47,399 nucleotides of DNA. It comes from Sphaerimonospora mesophila NBRC 14179 = JCM 3151 (GTDB taxonomy: Bacteria > Actinomycetota > Actinomycetes > Streptosporangiales > Streptosporangiaceae). Positions 1-7,498 of the stretch are shown here, piece by piece. The notes beneath the pieces were generated by a model that saw nothing but the letters and a program-made list of their open reading frames with translations, was not told where the DNA came from and made no database searches. The translations under genes were made by a program, and so were the position numbers. The stretch covers positions 1 to 47,399 of the forward strand of contig BCRI01000052.1 in NCBI GenBank assembly GCA_001552515.1. Reading direction: 5' to 3'. The number at the start of each line of letters is the position of its first letter. Within the stretch, counting starts at the first letter, position 1.

Positions 1-1
1 C

Positions 2-118
2 GCAGCGATGGTGACAAAGCCGCGAGTTCTGCTGGTGTCCATGGTGACGGGCGGCCTTCTCACCCTGACCCTGGGTGCCGTCGGAATAGAGCGGATCGTC
101 TCGCGCGCCTGCGGATGA
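2..118 (+). CDS. C-terminal end of a membrane protein, or a 36-residue membrane peptide
   Basis: An open frame enters from the left edge and stops at a TGA at 116-118. If it begins at the ATG at 8 it gives 36 residues with one hydrophobic segment (LLVSMVTGGLLTLTLGAVGI). It may equally be the tail of a longer gene cut off by the window. An inverted repeat that could end transcription follows within 10 bases, which supports a real 3' end here. Function unknown. Confidence 0.3.
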   Translation, partial: AAMVTKPRVLLVSMVTGGLLTLTLGAVGIERIVSRACG

Positions 119-123
119 GCTCT

Positions 124-161
124 GGATCTGGCTCAGAACACGCGAGATGCGAGCCGGATCC
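124..161 (+). terminator. Imperfect inverted repeat after the first open frame
   Basis: Arms GGATCTGGCTC (124-134) and GAGCCGGATCC (151-161) pair over 11 positions with one G-U-type mismatch and a 16-base loop. It sits just past the stop at 118. There is no T-run, as is usual for actinomycete terminators. Confidence 0.4.
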
Positions 162-371
162 AGATCCACTTCCCACCCATGAAACCAAGTGGTGCTGAAA
201 CTGACGTTCAGATCATGCTCCGGTGATCGCTAAGTGGCTCCCGAACACGCTGATAATCGGTGCCGCTTCAAAGTGTCAAAACCAGACAGCCTGCCATTGG
301 TGAGCGTTGACGGCTTCGCCTACCCCGCCAGCCATCCGACCGTGGTGCGAACAGGCGGTTGCTGTGCTTGC

Positions 372-737
372 TCAGTCGGGATAAGCCGTGAGGGTGGCGC
401 CGATGGCTTGGGCGAGCTCTATCGGCAGGGGATATGGACGTTCCGCGGGAAGCATGTCCGTAACGTCCCGGCCGTCGCGTAGCGTGTGTCGGATATCGCG
501 GACCCGCTCGGTCAGGTCATTGATCGCCAGGATCCACAGATCGAGGTAGCGGGCGACGGCGGCGCCGGACAGGCTCATCTGGATCGATCGGTACGGTAGA
601 GGATTGTGGTGCGGGTCGCGTTCGGGATCCCGCTGGATCCGAACCGGACTTTCGCGCAGACGTTTCTTCCACACCGCATGGTCTTTGGCGAAAAGGCTCC
701 GGGTATCCAAGACCTGCCGGTGCACGTGCTGCGTCAC
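372..737 (-). CDS. Hypothetical protein, 121 aa
   Basis: A soluble protein with ordinary amino-acid composition, unlike the Arg/Pro-rich antisense frames nearby. The N-terminal part is basic (VWKKRLRES); the middle (GAAVARYLDLWILAINDLTERVRDIRHTL) looks alpha-helical. I recognise no family. It is convergent with nothing and divergent from the kinase gene to its right. The start is uncertain because no strong ribosome binding site is visible. It might be a small regulatory or toxin-associated protein, but nothing in the sequence shows this. Confidence 0.5.
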   Translation of the reverse strand: MTQHVHRQVLDTRSLFAKDHAVWKKRLRESPVRIQRDPERDPHHNPLPYRSIQMSLSGAAVARYLDLWILAINDLTERVRDIRHTLRDGRDVTDMLPAERPYPLPIELAQAIGATLTAYPD

Positions 738-817
738 AGCCGGTCTTGATCGTGAACGGACGCCGAACCCTGGAAACTCGATTGCCGTGCCCGTGCACGT
801 GGCCGGACCATGCCGGA

Positions 818-1789
818 ATGAGCCAGGAAGTGCTTCCGTCCCCGCCGCCCGCGGAGGGCGTACGGATCCCGTGGTCGGCGATGCCGGAGGACCTGAGGCT
901 CGCCGTCGAGCGGCACCTCGGCGACCGGGTGGGCCAGGCGATCACGCAGCGCGGGGGCTTTTCACCGGGGGTGGCCGCCCGGCTGCGGCTCGCGGGCGGC
1001 GGCCGGGCGTTCGTCAAGGCGGTCGGGCCGCGGCCCAACCCCCGCACCCCCGACATCCACCGCGCCGAGGCGAGGGTGGCCGCCGCGCTGCCGGCCGGTG
1101 TGCCGGCACCCCGGCTGCTCACCGCGTTCGACCGGGACGGCTGGGTGGTGCTGCTGTTCGAGGACGTCGAGGGGCGCATGCCCGCCCAGCCCTGGGTTCC
1201 CGGCGAGCTGGCCCTCGTGCTCGACGCGCTGGCCGACCTCGCCGAAGCGCTCACCCCCGCCCCGGTGCACCTCCCGCCCGCCGCCGAGCGGTTCGACGAC
1301 CAGTTCCGGGGCTGGCGACGCCTGGCCGCGGACGACGGCGACCCGGCCGCCGCCCTCGACCCCTGGGTCGTACGGCACCTGCCGCGGCTGGTGGAACTGG
1401 AGGAGTCCTGGGGCCGGGCGGCCGAGGGCGTCACCCTCGCCCACGCCGACATGCGGGCCGACAACCTGCTGCTCACCGCTGACGGCCGGATGCTCGTGGT
1501 CGACTGGCCCCACGCGTGCCTGGCCGCGCCGTGGTTCGACCTGCTCGGGATGCTGCCCAGCGTGACCATGCAGGGCGGGCCGCCGCCGGCCGAGGTCTTC
1601 GACGGCCATCCGGTCGCCAAGGGTGCCGACCCCGACGCGGTCACCGCGGTTCTGGCCGCGATGACCGGATACTTCCTGCAGCGAGGGCTCCTCCCTCCGC
1701 CGCCCGGTCTGCCCACATTGCGGGCGTTCCAGCTCGCGCAGGGCAGGGCGGCGCTGGAGTGGCTACGACAGCGAACCGGCTGGAGGTGA
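818..1789 (+). CDS. Phosphotransferase of the aminoglycoside phosphotransferase (APH) family
   Basis: About 323 residues from the ATG at 818; an in-frame upstream ATG at 746 would add 24 poorly folded residues. It shows the APH/choline kinase-like fold signature: the catalytic loop HADMRADN (H209, D211, N216) and the metal-binding VVDW (D229). The N-lobe holds a Lys in RAFVKAVG. This family transfers the gamma-phosphate of ATP to a hydroxyl of a small molecule; the substrate cannot be read from sequence, and many family members are not antibiotic resistance enzymes. It stands alone, followed by a strong hairpin. It could be cargo of the adjacent element or a host gene. Confidence 0.85.
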   Translation: MSQEVLPSPPPAEGVRIPWSAMPEDLRLAVERHLGDRVGQAITQRGGFSPGVAARLRLAGGGRAFVKAVGPRPNPRTPDIHRAEARVAAALPAGVPAPRLLTAFDRDGWVVLLFEDVEGRMPAQPWVPGELALVLDALADLAEALTPAPVHLPPAAERFDDQFRGWRRLAADDGDPAAALDPWVVRHLPRLVELEESWGRAAEGVTLAHADMRADNLLLTADGRMLVVDWPHACLAAPWFDLLGMLPSVTMQGGPPPAEVFDGHPVAKGADPDAVTAVLAAMTGYFLQRGLLPPPPGLPTLRAFQLAQGRAALEWLRQRTGWR

Positions 1790-1897
1790 GGCGGCGCCGC
1801 GCCCCCTGGGTGAGTCCGCTGGACAACCACCACCTCCGGCCCGCATCGGCATCGGCAGCAGGCCCGAGCCATCAGTCGGCCCACGAGAGAACGAATC

Positions 1898-1933
1898 GAG
1901 TCCGGGTCCGAACCAAGACTCGGACCCGGACTC
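1898..1933. terminator. 14-bp perfect inverted repeat between converging genes
   Basis: Arms GAGTCCGGGTCCGA (1898-1911) and its exact complement (1920-1933) around an 8-base loop. It lies between the kinase gene and the leftward HTH gene, so it could stop transcription from both sides. No T-tract follows on either strand. Confidence 0.65.
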
Positions 1934-2066
1934 AACCTGGAGATCCTGCGGGATCGCGGCGGCATCCGTACTTCTCACCGTCATCACGTTCGAGGGCAGC
2001 CATCACCGCCAGTACAGACGTCGCCCCTCGGCCTTCGGCCTCGTGGTCAGGAGCCGCCGTATGCGG

Positions 2067-2345
2067 CTACGTCCGCCGACCACGAGCAGTCCCGGCAGGC
2101 GTAGGTGGCGGAACCGGACCGGGACGCGACTCAGGGATCCCCCGACGCCGCGGGAGTCCGTTCGAAGAGGCTGCCGGTTGATGGCCGGCCTCGATGATCG
2201 CTGCGAGATCAGCCTCGGTGAATCGGACGTGCTTGCCGAAGCGAGTATGCGGGACCTGTCGCTTGGCGACCTTCTCCCTGAGCCACGACTCGGGGATGTT
2301 CAGCCGCTCTGCGGCCTGCTTGAAGTTGAGCAGCGGCTCGGTCAC
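2067..2345 (-). CDS. Excisionase-like helix-turn-helix DNA-binding protein
   Basis: A small protein with a MerR-like/HTH_17 fold: LLNFKQAAERLNIPESWLRE, then a short wing with HTRFGKHVRFTEADLAAI, as in excisionases and directionality factors of mobile elements. The C-terminal 35 residues are a Pro/Arg-rich tail. I place the start at the GTG at 2345, which overlaps the WhiB stop codon (GTGA), rather than the ATG at 2363; this gives translational coupling. It is the last gene of the leftward set XF1762-like, WhiB, HTH. By family it would bend DNA for element excision or act as a transcription factor. No integrase is visible beside it. Confidence 0.75.
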   Translation of the reverse strand: MTEPLLNFKQAAERLNIPESWLREKVAKRQVPHTRFGKHVRFTEADLAAIIEAGHQPAASSNGLPRRRGIPESRPGPVPPPTPAGTARGRRT

Positions 2346-2605
2346 ACAGCCCCACCTCGCCATCTCGCTTGCCTGCGGAGACGACGCCGCTCGTCTTCAG
2401 TAGTGCCACCCCAGATCCCGTAGATCTCTCCGCGGGCCATGCTGTACGCGAAGCAGTCCCCGCGAACCGGGCAGGAGGCGCAGATCCGCTTGGCGGGCCG
2501 ACAGGACCCTCCCTGCTCCGGATAGAACAGGCCCGGATCCATGTCCTTACAGGCGGCGAATCGCCACCAGTCCTCACGTCGATCGCTATCGGTCGCTGTC
2601 GCCAC
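2342..2605 (-). CDS. WhiB-family iron-sulfur transcription factor
   Basis: About 87 residues. The four cluster-binding cysteines of the Wbl family are present (C19, then C42-x2-C45 and C51), followed by the beta-turn motif GIWGG and a basic C-terminus (RRRLRRQARW). A further Cys lies at 35. I prefer the GTG start at 2605, preceded by GGGGGAA, over an ATG at 2650 that would overlap the upstream gene by 65 bases. Wbl proteins bind a 4Fe-4S cluster and usually act with the principal sigma factor. Placed between an XF1762-like gene and an excisionase-like gene, it probably controls element genes. Confidence 0.88.
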   Translation of the reverse strand: MATATDSDRREDWWRFAACKDMDPGLFYPEQGGSCRPAKRICASCPVRGDCFAYSMARGEIYGIWGGTTEDERRRLRRQARWRGGAV

Positions 2606-3167
2606 GGCTTCCCCCCGCTGCTGATTCGCCACTGACTGCCACGGCCGCATCGGGCACCCTGATCTCCCACAGGACGCGGGCGGCGTCGCCGTCTACCGGC
2701 GAGCCGTTGCCGCTGATGGACCCCCGTCCGAGGGGGCTGGGGACGATGCGGAAGCCGGCGTCCCACAGGCCGGTACCGGGCACGTCGATGCGCGTGTAAG
2801 TGATCAGGCGCCGGTAGCCCATCGCATGCACCTCGCGCCATGCCGCGCCCAGCAGCCTGGAGTTGACGTCGGACCTGCCGTCGGTGGCCAGGCAGAGGAG
2901 CTCGGCCGTGTCGCCGTCGTCGAAGACCTCAGCGGCGGGCCAGCCGATGAGCGCGACCCCGAGGAGTGTCCCCTCACCGGTCTGGACACCGATGGCGAAC
3001 GCAGCCTCGACCAGCGGGACGAGGTGGGGCTGGGTCCAGGCGATGAATGCCCGTGCGGTCTGGATTGCCACCGGTGAAATCACCAGCTGGCGGTTCTCCG
3101 GACGCTCCGGGCTGTTCAGGCCCTCGCGCTCGTTGGCGATTGTCTGGTTCTCATTCCTGCTCTCCAT
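2586..3167 (-). CDS. XF1762-like protein with an acetyltransferase-like fold
   Basis: About 193 residues from the ATG at 3167; an upstream start at 3233 would begin within an inverted repeat and is less likely. The segment running through LGAAWREVHAMGYRRLITYT resembles the XF1762 group, which is common on phages and conjugative elements and resembles N-acetyltransferases in its beta-alpha pattern. The role of this group is unknown. The gene is first in the leftward regulatory set and diverges from the secretion operon. The C-terminal 20 residues are low complexity. Confidence 0.65.
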   Translation of the reverse strand: MESRNENQTIANEREGLNSPERPENRQLVISPVAIQTARAFIAWTQPHLVPLVEAAFAIGVQTGEGTLLGVALIGWPAAEVFDDGDTAELLCLATDGRSDVNSRLLGAAWREVHAMGYRRLITYTRIDVPGTGLWDAGFRIVPSPLGRGSISGNGSPVDGDAARVLWEIRVPDAAVAVSGESAAGGSRGDSDR

Positions 3168-3197
3168 GATGTTGTCGGGACACGTTTCTCCGGATGC

Positions 3198-3232
3198 TGC
3201 GCCACGGGCCTGCGAGGCGGGTCCGTGGCGCA
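3198..3232. repeat. 10-bp perfect inverted repeat upstream of the XF1762-like gene
   Basis: TGCGCCACGG (3198-3207) and CCGTGGCGCA (3223-3232) with a 15-base spacer. It lies between the ATG at 3167 and the heptamer array at 3252, so it would be in the 5' leader of the leftward transcript. It may be an operator or a leader hairpin. Confidence 0.5.
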
Positions 3233-3251
3233 TGACCAGGACAGCAGGGGG

Positions 3252-3394
3252 CTCAGAGACCGCTCAGAGAGCCCACCTCAAGATCGGCCTCGGAGGTGAG
3301 TCCTGCAGGCTCTGCACAGCTCAGAGATCACGGACCGCAGATTATGTGAAAACTCTGAAGCGGAACTCTGAATCGACTCTGAGCAAATTCTGAG
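3252..3394. promoter_or_regulatory. Divergent heptamer repeats with 11-bp periodicity
   Basis: Seven copies of one heptamer lie between the divergent operons. Leftward-facing copies (CTCAGAG) start at 3252, 3263 and 3320. Rightward-facing copies start at 3353 (CTCTGAA), 3366 (CTCTGAA), 3377 (CTCTGAG) and 3388 (TTCTGAG). The last three on the right, and the two at 3252/3263, are exactly 11 bp apart, placing them on one helix face. Eight bases after the last right-hand copy is TACACC (3403-3408), a possible -10. This geometry matches that known for SARP-type activators (heptamers at 11-bp spacing, last repeat 8 bp from the -10), although the heptamer sequence differs. No SARP gene is in the window. 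Confidence 0.6.
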
Positions 3395-3450
3395 GCGGTG
3401 CGTACACCGGTTTCGAGACCCACGAATTCCTCTCGGACTGGAGTAGGGAA

Positions 3451-4686
3451 ATGAGCGCCGAACTCACCACCGGCTCACCGCTCGACACCGCGGAGACCTC
3501 GTTCCGGCTGCTGGCCACCGGACCGGGAGCCCTGTCCCTGAACTGCGCCACGCTCGCCCCCGGTCGTCTCCCCAGAGGTGAGGTGAACCTGCTGGAGCTG
3601 CGGATGTTGCTGGCTGCCCGGCACGTCAGCGACGAGGTCCGCGACGCCGTCTGGCGGGAGCTGGTCACCCGGTCGCGGGAGCGCAAGGGCGCCTGGACGG
3701 TCGCCGCCGTCGGCATGGCGATGCCCGCCCTCCGCATGATCGCCGCCTCGTTGACCCGCGACCTCTCCTGCGGTGACCCGGCTGATGTCGACTCCGAGAT
3801 CCTGGCCGGTTACCTGCGCGCCCTGCGCCGGATGGACCTCGACATGCCCGACGTCCGTCCCCGGCTGTGCCAGGCGGCCCGGTACGCGGGCGAGCGTGCC
3901 GTACGGCACATCGCCGCGAAGGTGGAGCGGCGGCAGCCGCCGGACGAGTCGCCTCCCCCGCCACGGCCCCGTCCCCACAACAAGCCGTATTCCGACCTGG
4001 TGCTGGTCGACGCGGTGGCCACGGGCGTGCTCAGTGAGCTGGACGCCGAACTGATCCTCCTGACCCGCCTGGGCGACATGCCGCTGTGGCAGCCGTCCGG
4101 CACGACTCCCCCGCCCTCCGCTTCCTCTTCCACAGGGTGTGTGGACGAGGAAGCGCCTACGGCTTCCGCGCGGAGCCAGGGAACTCCGGATGCAGAAATG
4201 GCAACCGACCCGAAGGGAGGCAGGGACACCACCCCTGACTCCGCGCGGATCTCCTCCCACCCCCGGCCACCCTTCGCTCGCCGCATCCCCCCGGCCGTAC
4301 GGCAGTGGGGCGTGCTGCCCTGCAGCAGGCAGCACAGATGGCACCAGACGGCGCGGCTGGTCGCCTTCCGCCTCCTGCCGATGCTGGCCGGCACGGTGCC
4401 GTTCGTCACCATCGCGGCGACCAGCGCCATGGCCTCCTCCATCGTCGCCGCCACGCCGTCCGACCTGAACACGGTCTTCAACAACCTGCGGAACTGGCTG
4501 ATCGGGCTGCTGGCGACGCTGGCCACGCTGATGCTGACCCTCGGTGGGCTGCGCTACCTGGTGGCGGGCGGCGACCCAGGCGAGGTCCAGAAAGCGAAGG
4601 CGGCGTTGAAGGCCGCCGCCTTCGGCTACGCGCTCGCCATACTGGCCCCGCTCTTCGTGAGCGTCCTCAAGCGGATCGTGGGGTGA
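3451..4686 (+). CDS. T4SS pilin-like domain fused to a sigma-like N-terminal domain
   Basis: 411 residues. The last 72 (from N340: NTVFNNLRNWLIGLL, two hydrophobic segments, GGDPGEVQKAKAALKAAA between them) are a VirB2/TrbC-type pilin as found in actinobacterial conjugative elements, where it is normally a separate small protein. A hydrophobic, signal-peptide-like stretch (residues ~312-334) precedes it. Residues 1-205 are helical and resemble the sigma-factor-like regulatory protein often encoded upstream of such operons, but the DNA-binding C-terminal part seems absent. Residues 206-310 are low-complexity. Start ATG with a GTAGGGA binding site. The two parts may be a true fusion, a deletion product, or two products with an internal start near 4310. 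Confidence 0.65.
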   Translation: MSAELTTGSPLDTAETSFRLLATGPGALSLNCATLAPGRLPRGEVNLLELRMLLAARHVSDEVRDAVWRELVTRSRERKGAWTVAAVGMAMPALRMIAASLTRDLSCGDPADVDSEILAGYLRALRRMDLDMPDVRPRLCQAARYAGERAVRHIAAKVERRQPPDESPPPPRPRPHNKPYSDLVLVDAVATGVLSELDAELILLTRLGDMPLWQPSGTTPPPSASSSTGCVDEEAPTASARSQGTPDAEMATDPKGGRDTTPDSARISSHPRPPFARRIPPAVRQWGVLPCSRQHRWHQTARLVAFRLLPMLAGTVPFVTIAATSAMASSIVAATPSDLNTVFNNLRNWLIGLLATLATLMLTLGGLRYLVAGGDPGEVQKAKAALKAAAFGYALAILAPLFVSVLKRIVG

Positions 4687-6566
4687 GCCCCGTGATCCCA
4701 ACCCTCGAGAAGCTCCCCGAAGTCGGCAGACAGCGACCAGAAACGGAAACACCCATTGCCGCAGCCGCGCTGCCAGCCGCTTCCCCTGCCGCTGCCGCGT
4801 TGCCCGACCAGCCCGCCGCCGCTTGCAGTGCACCGAAGGTGGCAAGGCCGCCTGCCCCCGCGGCCGCGCGGGTGGCAGCACACCTGGTCATCGCTGCCGC
4901 CGCCGTCATCGGCGTCTGCGCCGTAGTAGCCGTCGTTACCGCGACCGCTGCCGAGGCTGCCACCCCGATACCCGCGCCTTCCCCGATTCCCATGCCCTCC
5001 CCGATGCCTGTGCCGTCCCCGTCCATCCCCGGGGAGCTGCCGCCCTCGGAGGGTACGGGGATCGGGTTCGGGTTCGGTGACTGGATCACCGGTCAGATCA
5101 ATTCCTGGTTCGCCAACCTGGTGTATCTGGCGATCAAGCCGCTGCTGGACCTGCTGGCGGTGACGCTGCTGGCCACCCCGGACGTGGCCGGCAGTGGCCG
5201 GGTCTTCGACCTGTGGAAGGCCAACGCCGCGATCGCCAACACCGGGTTCGTCCTGCTGGCCACCATTGGTGCGATCAGCGCGATGGGCCACCAGACCGTG
5301 CAGACCCGCTACGCGGTCAAGGAGGTCCTGCCCCGCCTGTGCGTCGCCATCTTGGCCGCGAACACCAGCTTCCTGCTCTGCGGCAAGGTCATCGCGATCG
5401 CCAACGCCCTGTCCAAAGCCCTGCTTGGGCAGGACTTCGACGGCCACCGCGCCGCCGCGACCCTCCAGCTGTGGATCATCGCGCCGGGTATGCAGCACCA
5501 GATCTTCTTCATCCTGCTCGCCCTGGTCGCGGTCATCCTGCTGCTGCTGTTGCTGGTCACGTTTGTCATGCGGGCGGCGCTGATCCTGCTGCTGACGGTC
5601 GCGTCCCCGCTCGCGCTGGCCTGCCTTGCCCTGCCCTACACCGACGGGCTGGCCCGGTTCTGGTGGCGCGCCTTCACCGGGCTGCTGCTCATCCAGGTCG
5701 CCCAATCCCTCACCCTCGTGCTGGCGGTAAGGGTCTTCTTCAACCAGGACGGCCGGCTGCTGCTCGCCGTCGCCCCGACCGGCCAGCTCGTCAACCTGGT
5801 GCTCGCCCTCTGTCTGCTGATCATCTTGATCCGCATCCCGGGCTGGATCTCCCGAAGGATCTTCGCCCAGACTGGCGGCCGGGGCTGGATGGTCACTCGG
5901 ATGGTCAAGTACGCCCTCGCCTACAAGCTCACCTCGCCCGTTTTGAACGCCCTGCACCTCGGGCGGGGCGGACGCGGCAGCCGGACCTCCGGAACTGCCA
6001 GGACGGCAGGGGGCGTTGCCGCTCACGCCATGGCCGGCAAAGCGATGGCCGGCAGGGTCCTGCCCGCGATTGCCGCCGGTCCTGCCGGTCCGGCCGCCGC
6101 TGCCGCCGCAGGGAGTGCCGTTGCCGCGGCCCGTGGCGGCGCCGGTCCCGCCAAGCACGCCCCGGTGGCGGCCCGGCGTCCGATCCGCGCGGAGGACTGG
6201 CAGCCCGGCCCGGTCAAGCACGCGCCGTCCGCTCCCGCCGTCCAGGGCAAGTACCGGATGCCGCCGCGGCCGTCGGCACCGCTACCCCGTACCACTCCGG
6301 TGTACGGGTACCCGCGCGAGGCCTACTACGCGAACGGCCCGGCCGGGCTCGCGCAGATGGCCCGGCTGCGCAACCCATCCACCCCGCCGCCCACCGCCAC
6401 GGATGGGGTCCGGCCGATCGTCCCGCCGAATGCTCCGACTCCGGGCAGCGTCGACTGGCCCGAGAATCCCGGGGCCCGCCGCACCCCGCCCCGGCGTGGG
6501 CGTGGTGGCCGCCCGTCCGGTTCCGGTGATAACCGCCCGTCCGGCTCTGGTGGAGGTGGCCGATGA
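4683..6566 (+). CDS. VirB6/TrbL-like inner-membrane channel protein of the T4SS
   Basis: About 627 residues from the GTG at 4683, which overlaps the pilin stop codon (GTGA). An Ala/Pro-rich N-terminus with one membrane segment (residues ~60-84) leads to a Pro-Ser-Pro linker and then at least six hydrophobic segments. These include a strongly leucine-rich one (VAVILLLLLLVTFVMRAALI) and the WISRRIFAQTGG turn. The last ~190 residues are a cytoplasmic or exported Gly/Pro/Arg-rich tail. This layout is that of VirB6/TrbL proteins, which form part of the translocation channel. Its place between pilin and PrgI is typical for these operons. Confidence 0.82.
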   Translation: MSPVIPTLEKLPEVGRQRPETETPIAAAALPAASPAAAALPDQPAAACSAPKVARPPAPAAARVAAHLVIAAAAVIGVCAVVAVVTATAAEAATPIPAPSPIPMPSPMPVPSPSIPGELPPSEGTGIGFGFGDWITGQINSWFANLVYLAIKPLLDLLAVTLLATPDVAGSGRVFDLWKANAAIANTGFVLLATIGAISAMGHQTVQTRYAVKEVLPRLCVAILAANTSFLLCGKVIAIANALSKALLGQDFDGHRAAATLQLWIIAPGMQHQIFFILLALVAVILLLLLLVTFVMRAALILLLTVASPLALACLALPYTDGLARFWWRAFTGLLLIQVAQSLTLVLAVRVFFNQDGRLLLAVAPTGQLVNLVLALCLLIILIRIPGWISRRIFAQTGGRGWMVTRMVKYALAYKLTSPVLNALHLGRGGRGSRTSGTARTAGGVAAHAMAGKAMAGRVLPAIAAGPAGPAAAAAAGSAVAAARGGAGPAKHAPVAARRPIRAEDWQPGPVKHAPSAPAVQGKYRMPPRPSAPLPRTTPVYGYPREAYYANGPAGLAQMARLRNPSTPPPTATDGVRPIVPPNAPTPGSVDWPENPGARRTPPRRGRGGRPSGSGDNRPSGSGGGGR

Positions 6567-7498
6567 GCTGGGTGCAGCCGGTCCGCATCCCCGCCGACGT
6601 GGACCAGGAAGACAAGATCCTCGCCGGGTTCACGGCCCGCCAGGTCGCCATCCTCGCCGGAACCGGGGCGCTGATCTACGCCGCCTATCTGCTCGCCGGT
6701 GAGCGGGTGCCGCTGGTGGTCTGCGCCGCTGTGGCCCTGCCGGTCGCGGTGGCCGGGATCCTGCTGGCCGTCGCGCAGCACGACGGCGTGTCGCTCGACC
6801 GCTACCTGCTCGCCGTGGCACGCCACCTGCGCTCACCCAAACGCCTGGTGTCCACTCCGCAGGAGGTTCCGGCGCCGCCCGCCTGGATCGGCGTCAAGCC
6901 CGGCCCCCTTCCCGCGCCGCTACGCCTTCCCGTCCGGGGGATGGCCGGGGATGGGCTGGTCGATCTCGGCCCGGACGGCATCGCGGCCATCGCGGAGGTG
7001 TCGACGGTCAGCTTCGCCCTGCGGACGCCGGATGAGCAGGACGCGCTGGTCGCGGTGTTCGGACGCTGGCTCAACTCCCTGTCCGGGCCCGCGCAGATCC
7101 TGGTCCGCGCCGAACGAGTCGATCTCAGCCAGACCATCGCCACCCTCGAGCGCAACGCCCGCCAACTTCCACACCCCGCGCTGTCGGCCGCCGCGCTTCA
7201 GCACGCCGACTTCCTCGCCCAGATCGGCGAGCGCCACGACCTGCTCCGCCGACAGGTCCTCCTGGTCGTTCGCGAGCCCGCACCCGGCAAAGCACGTGAG
7301 GCCGCGGCGGCCCGTGCCCTGCGGCGGCTGGAGGAGGCGGCACGGCTGCTGTCCGCGTGCGGGCTGACCGTACGGCTTCTGGACGAGGCAGCTGCCTCCG
7401 CCCTGGTGGCCGCCTGCTTCGACCCGTCGGCACCGCCGTTGCCCGCCACCGAGATGGCGGCTCCGGATCAGGTCATCACGAGAGGAGAAGGTTGGTGA
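6563..7498 (+). CDS. PrgI/VirB3-like T4SS protein with C-terminal cytoplasmic domain
   Basis: 311 residues, start ATG overlapping the previous stop (ATGA). The N-terminus VRIPADVDQEDKILAGFTAR, followed by two closely spaced membrane segments (residues ~30-75), is the PrgI family signature. PrgI is the Gram-positive counterpart of VirB3 that docks VirB4 at the membrane. The remaining ~220 residues form a soluble domain in which a conserved-looking region (VSTVSFALRTPDEQDALVA) resembles the N-terminal domain of VirB4-type ATPases. It is probably a partner of the ATPase encoded next. Confidence 0.85.
   Translation: MSWVQPVRIPADVDQEDKILAGFTARQVAILAGTGALIYAAYLLAGERVPLVVCAAVALPVAVAGILLAVAQHDGVSLDRYLLAVARHLRSPKRLVSTPQEVPAPPAWIGVKPGPLPAPLRLPVRGMAGDGLVDLGPDGIAAIAEVSTVSFALRTPDEQDALVAVFGRWLNSLSGPAQILVRAERVDLSQTIATLERNARQLPHPALSAAALQHADFLAQIGERHDLLRRQVLLVVREPAPGKAREAAAARALRRLEEAARLLSACGLTVRLLDEAAASALVAACFDPSAPPLPATEMAAPDQVITRGEGW

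Noticed and set aside
517-1965. Long leftward open frame opposite the kinase gene
   Set aside because: Its translation is Ser/Arg/Pro-rich and antisense to a well-supported APH-family gene; long antisense frames are expected in GC-rich DNA.
4305-4682. N-terminal extension of the VirB6-like gene to an ATG at 4305
   Set aside because: The extension is antisense-like Arg/Gly/His-rich sequence within the pilin-coding region; the overlapping GTG at 4683 is the better start.
3475-4881. 468-residue leftward frame opposite the pilin fusion
   Set aside because: Gln/Arg/Gly-rich composition with no motif; antisense shadow.
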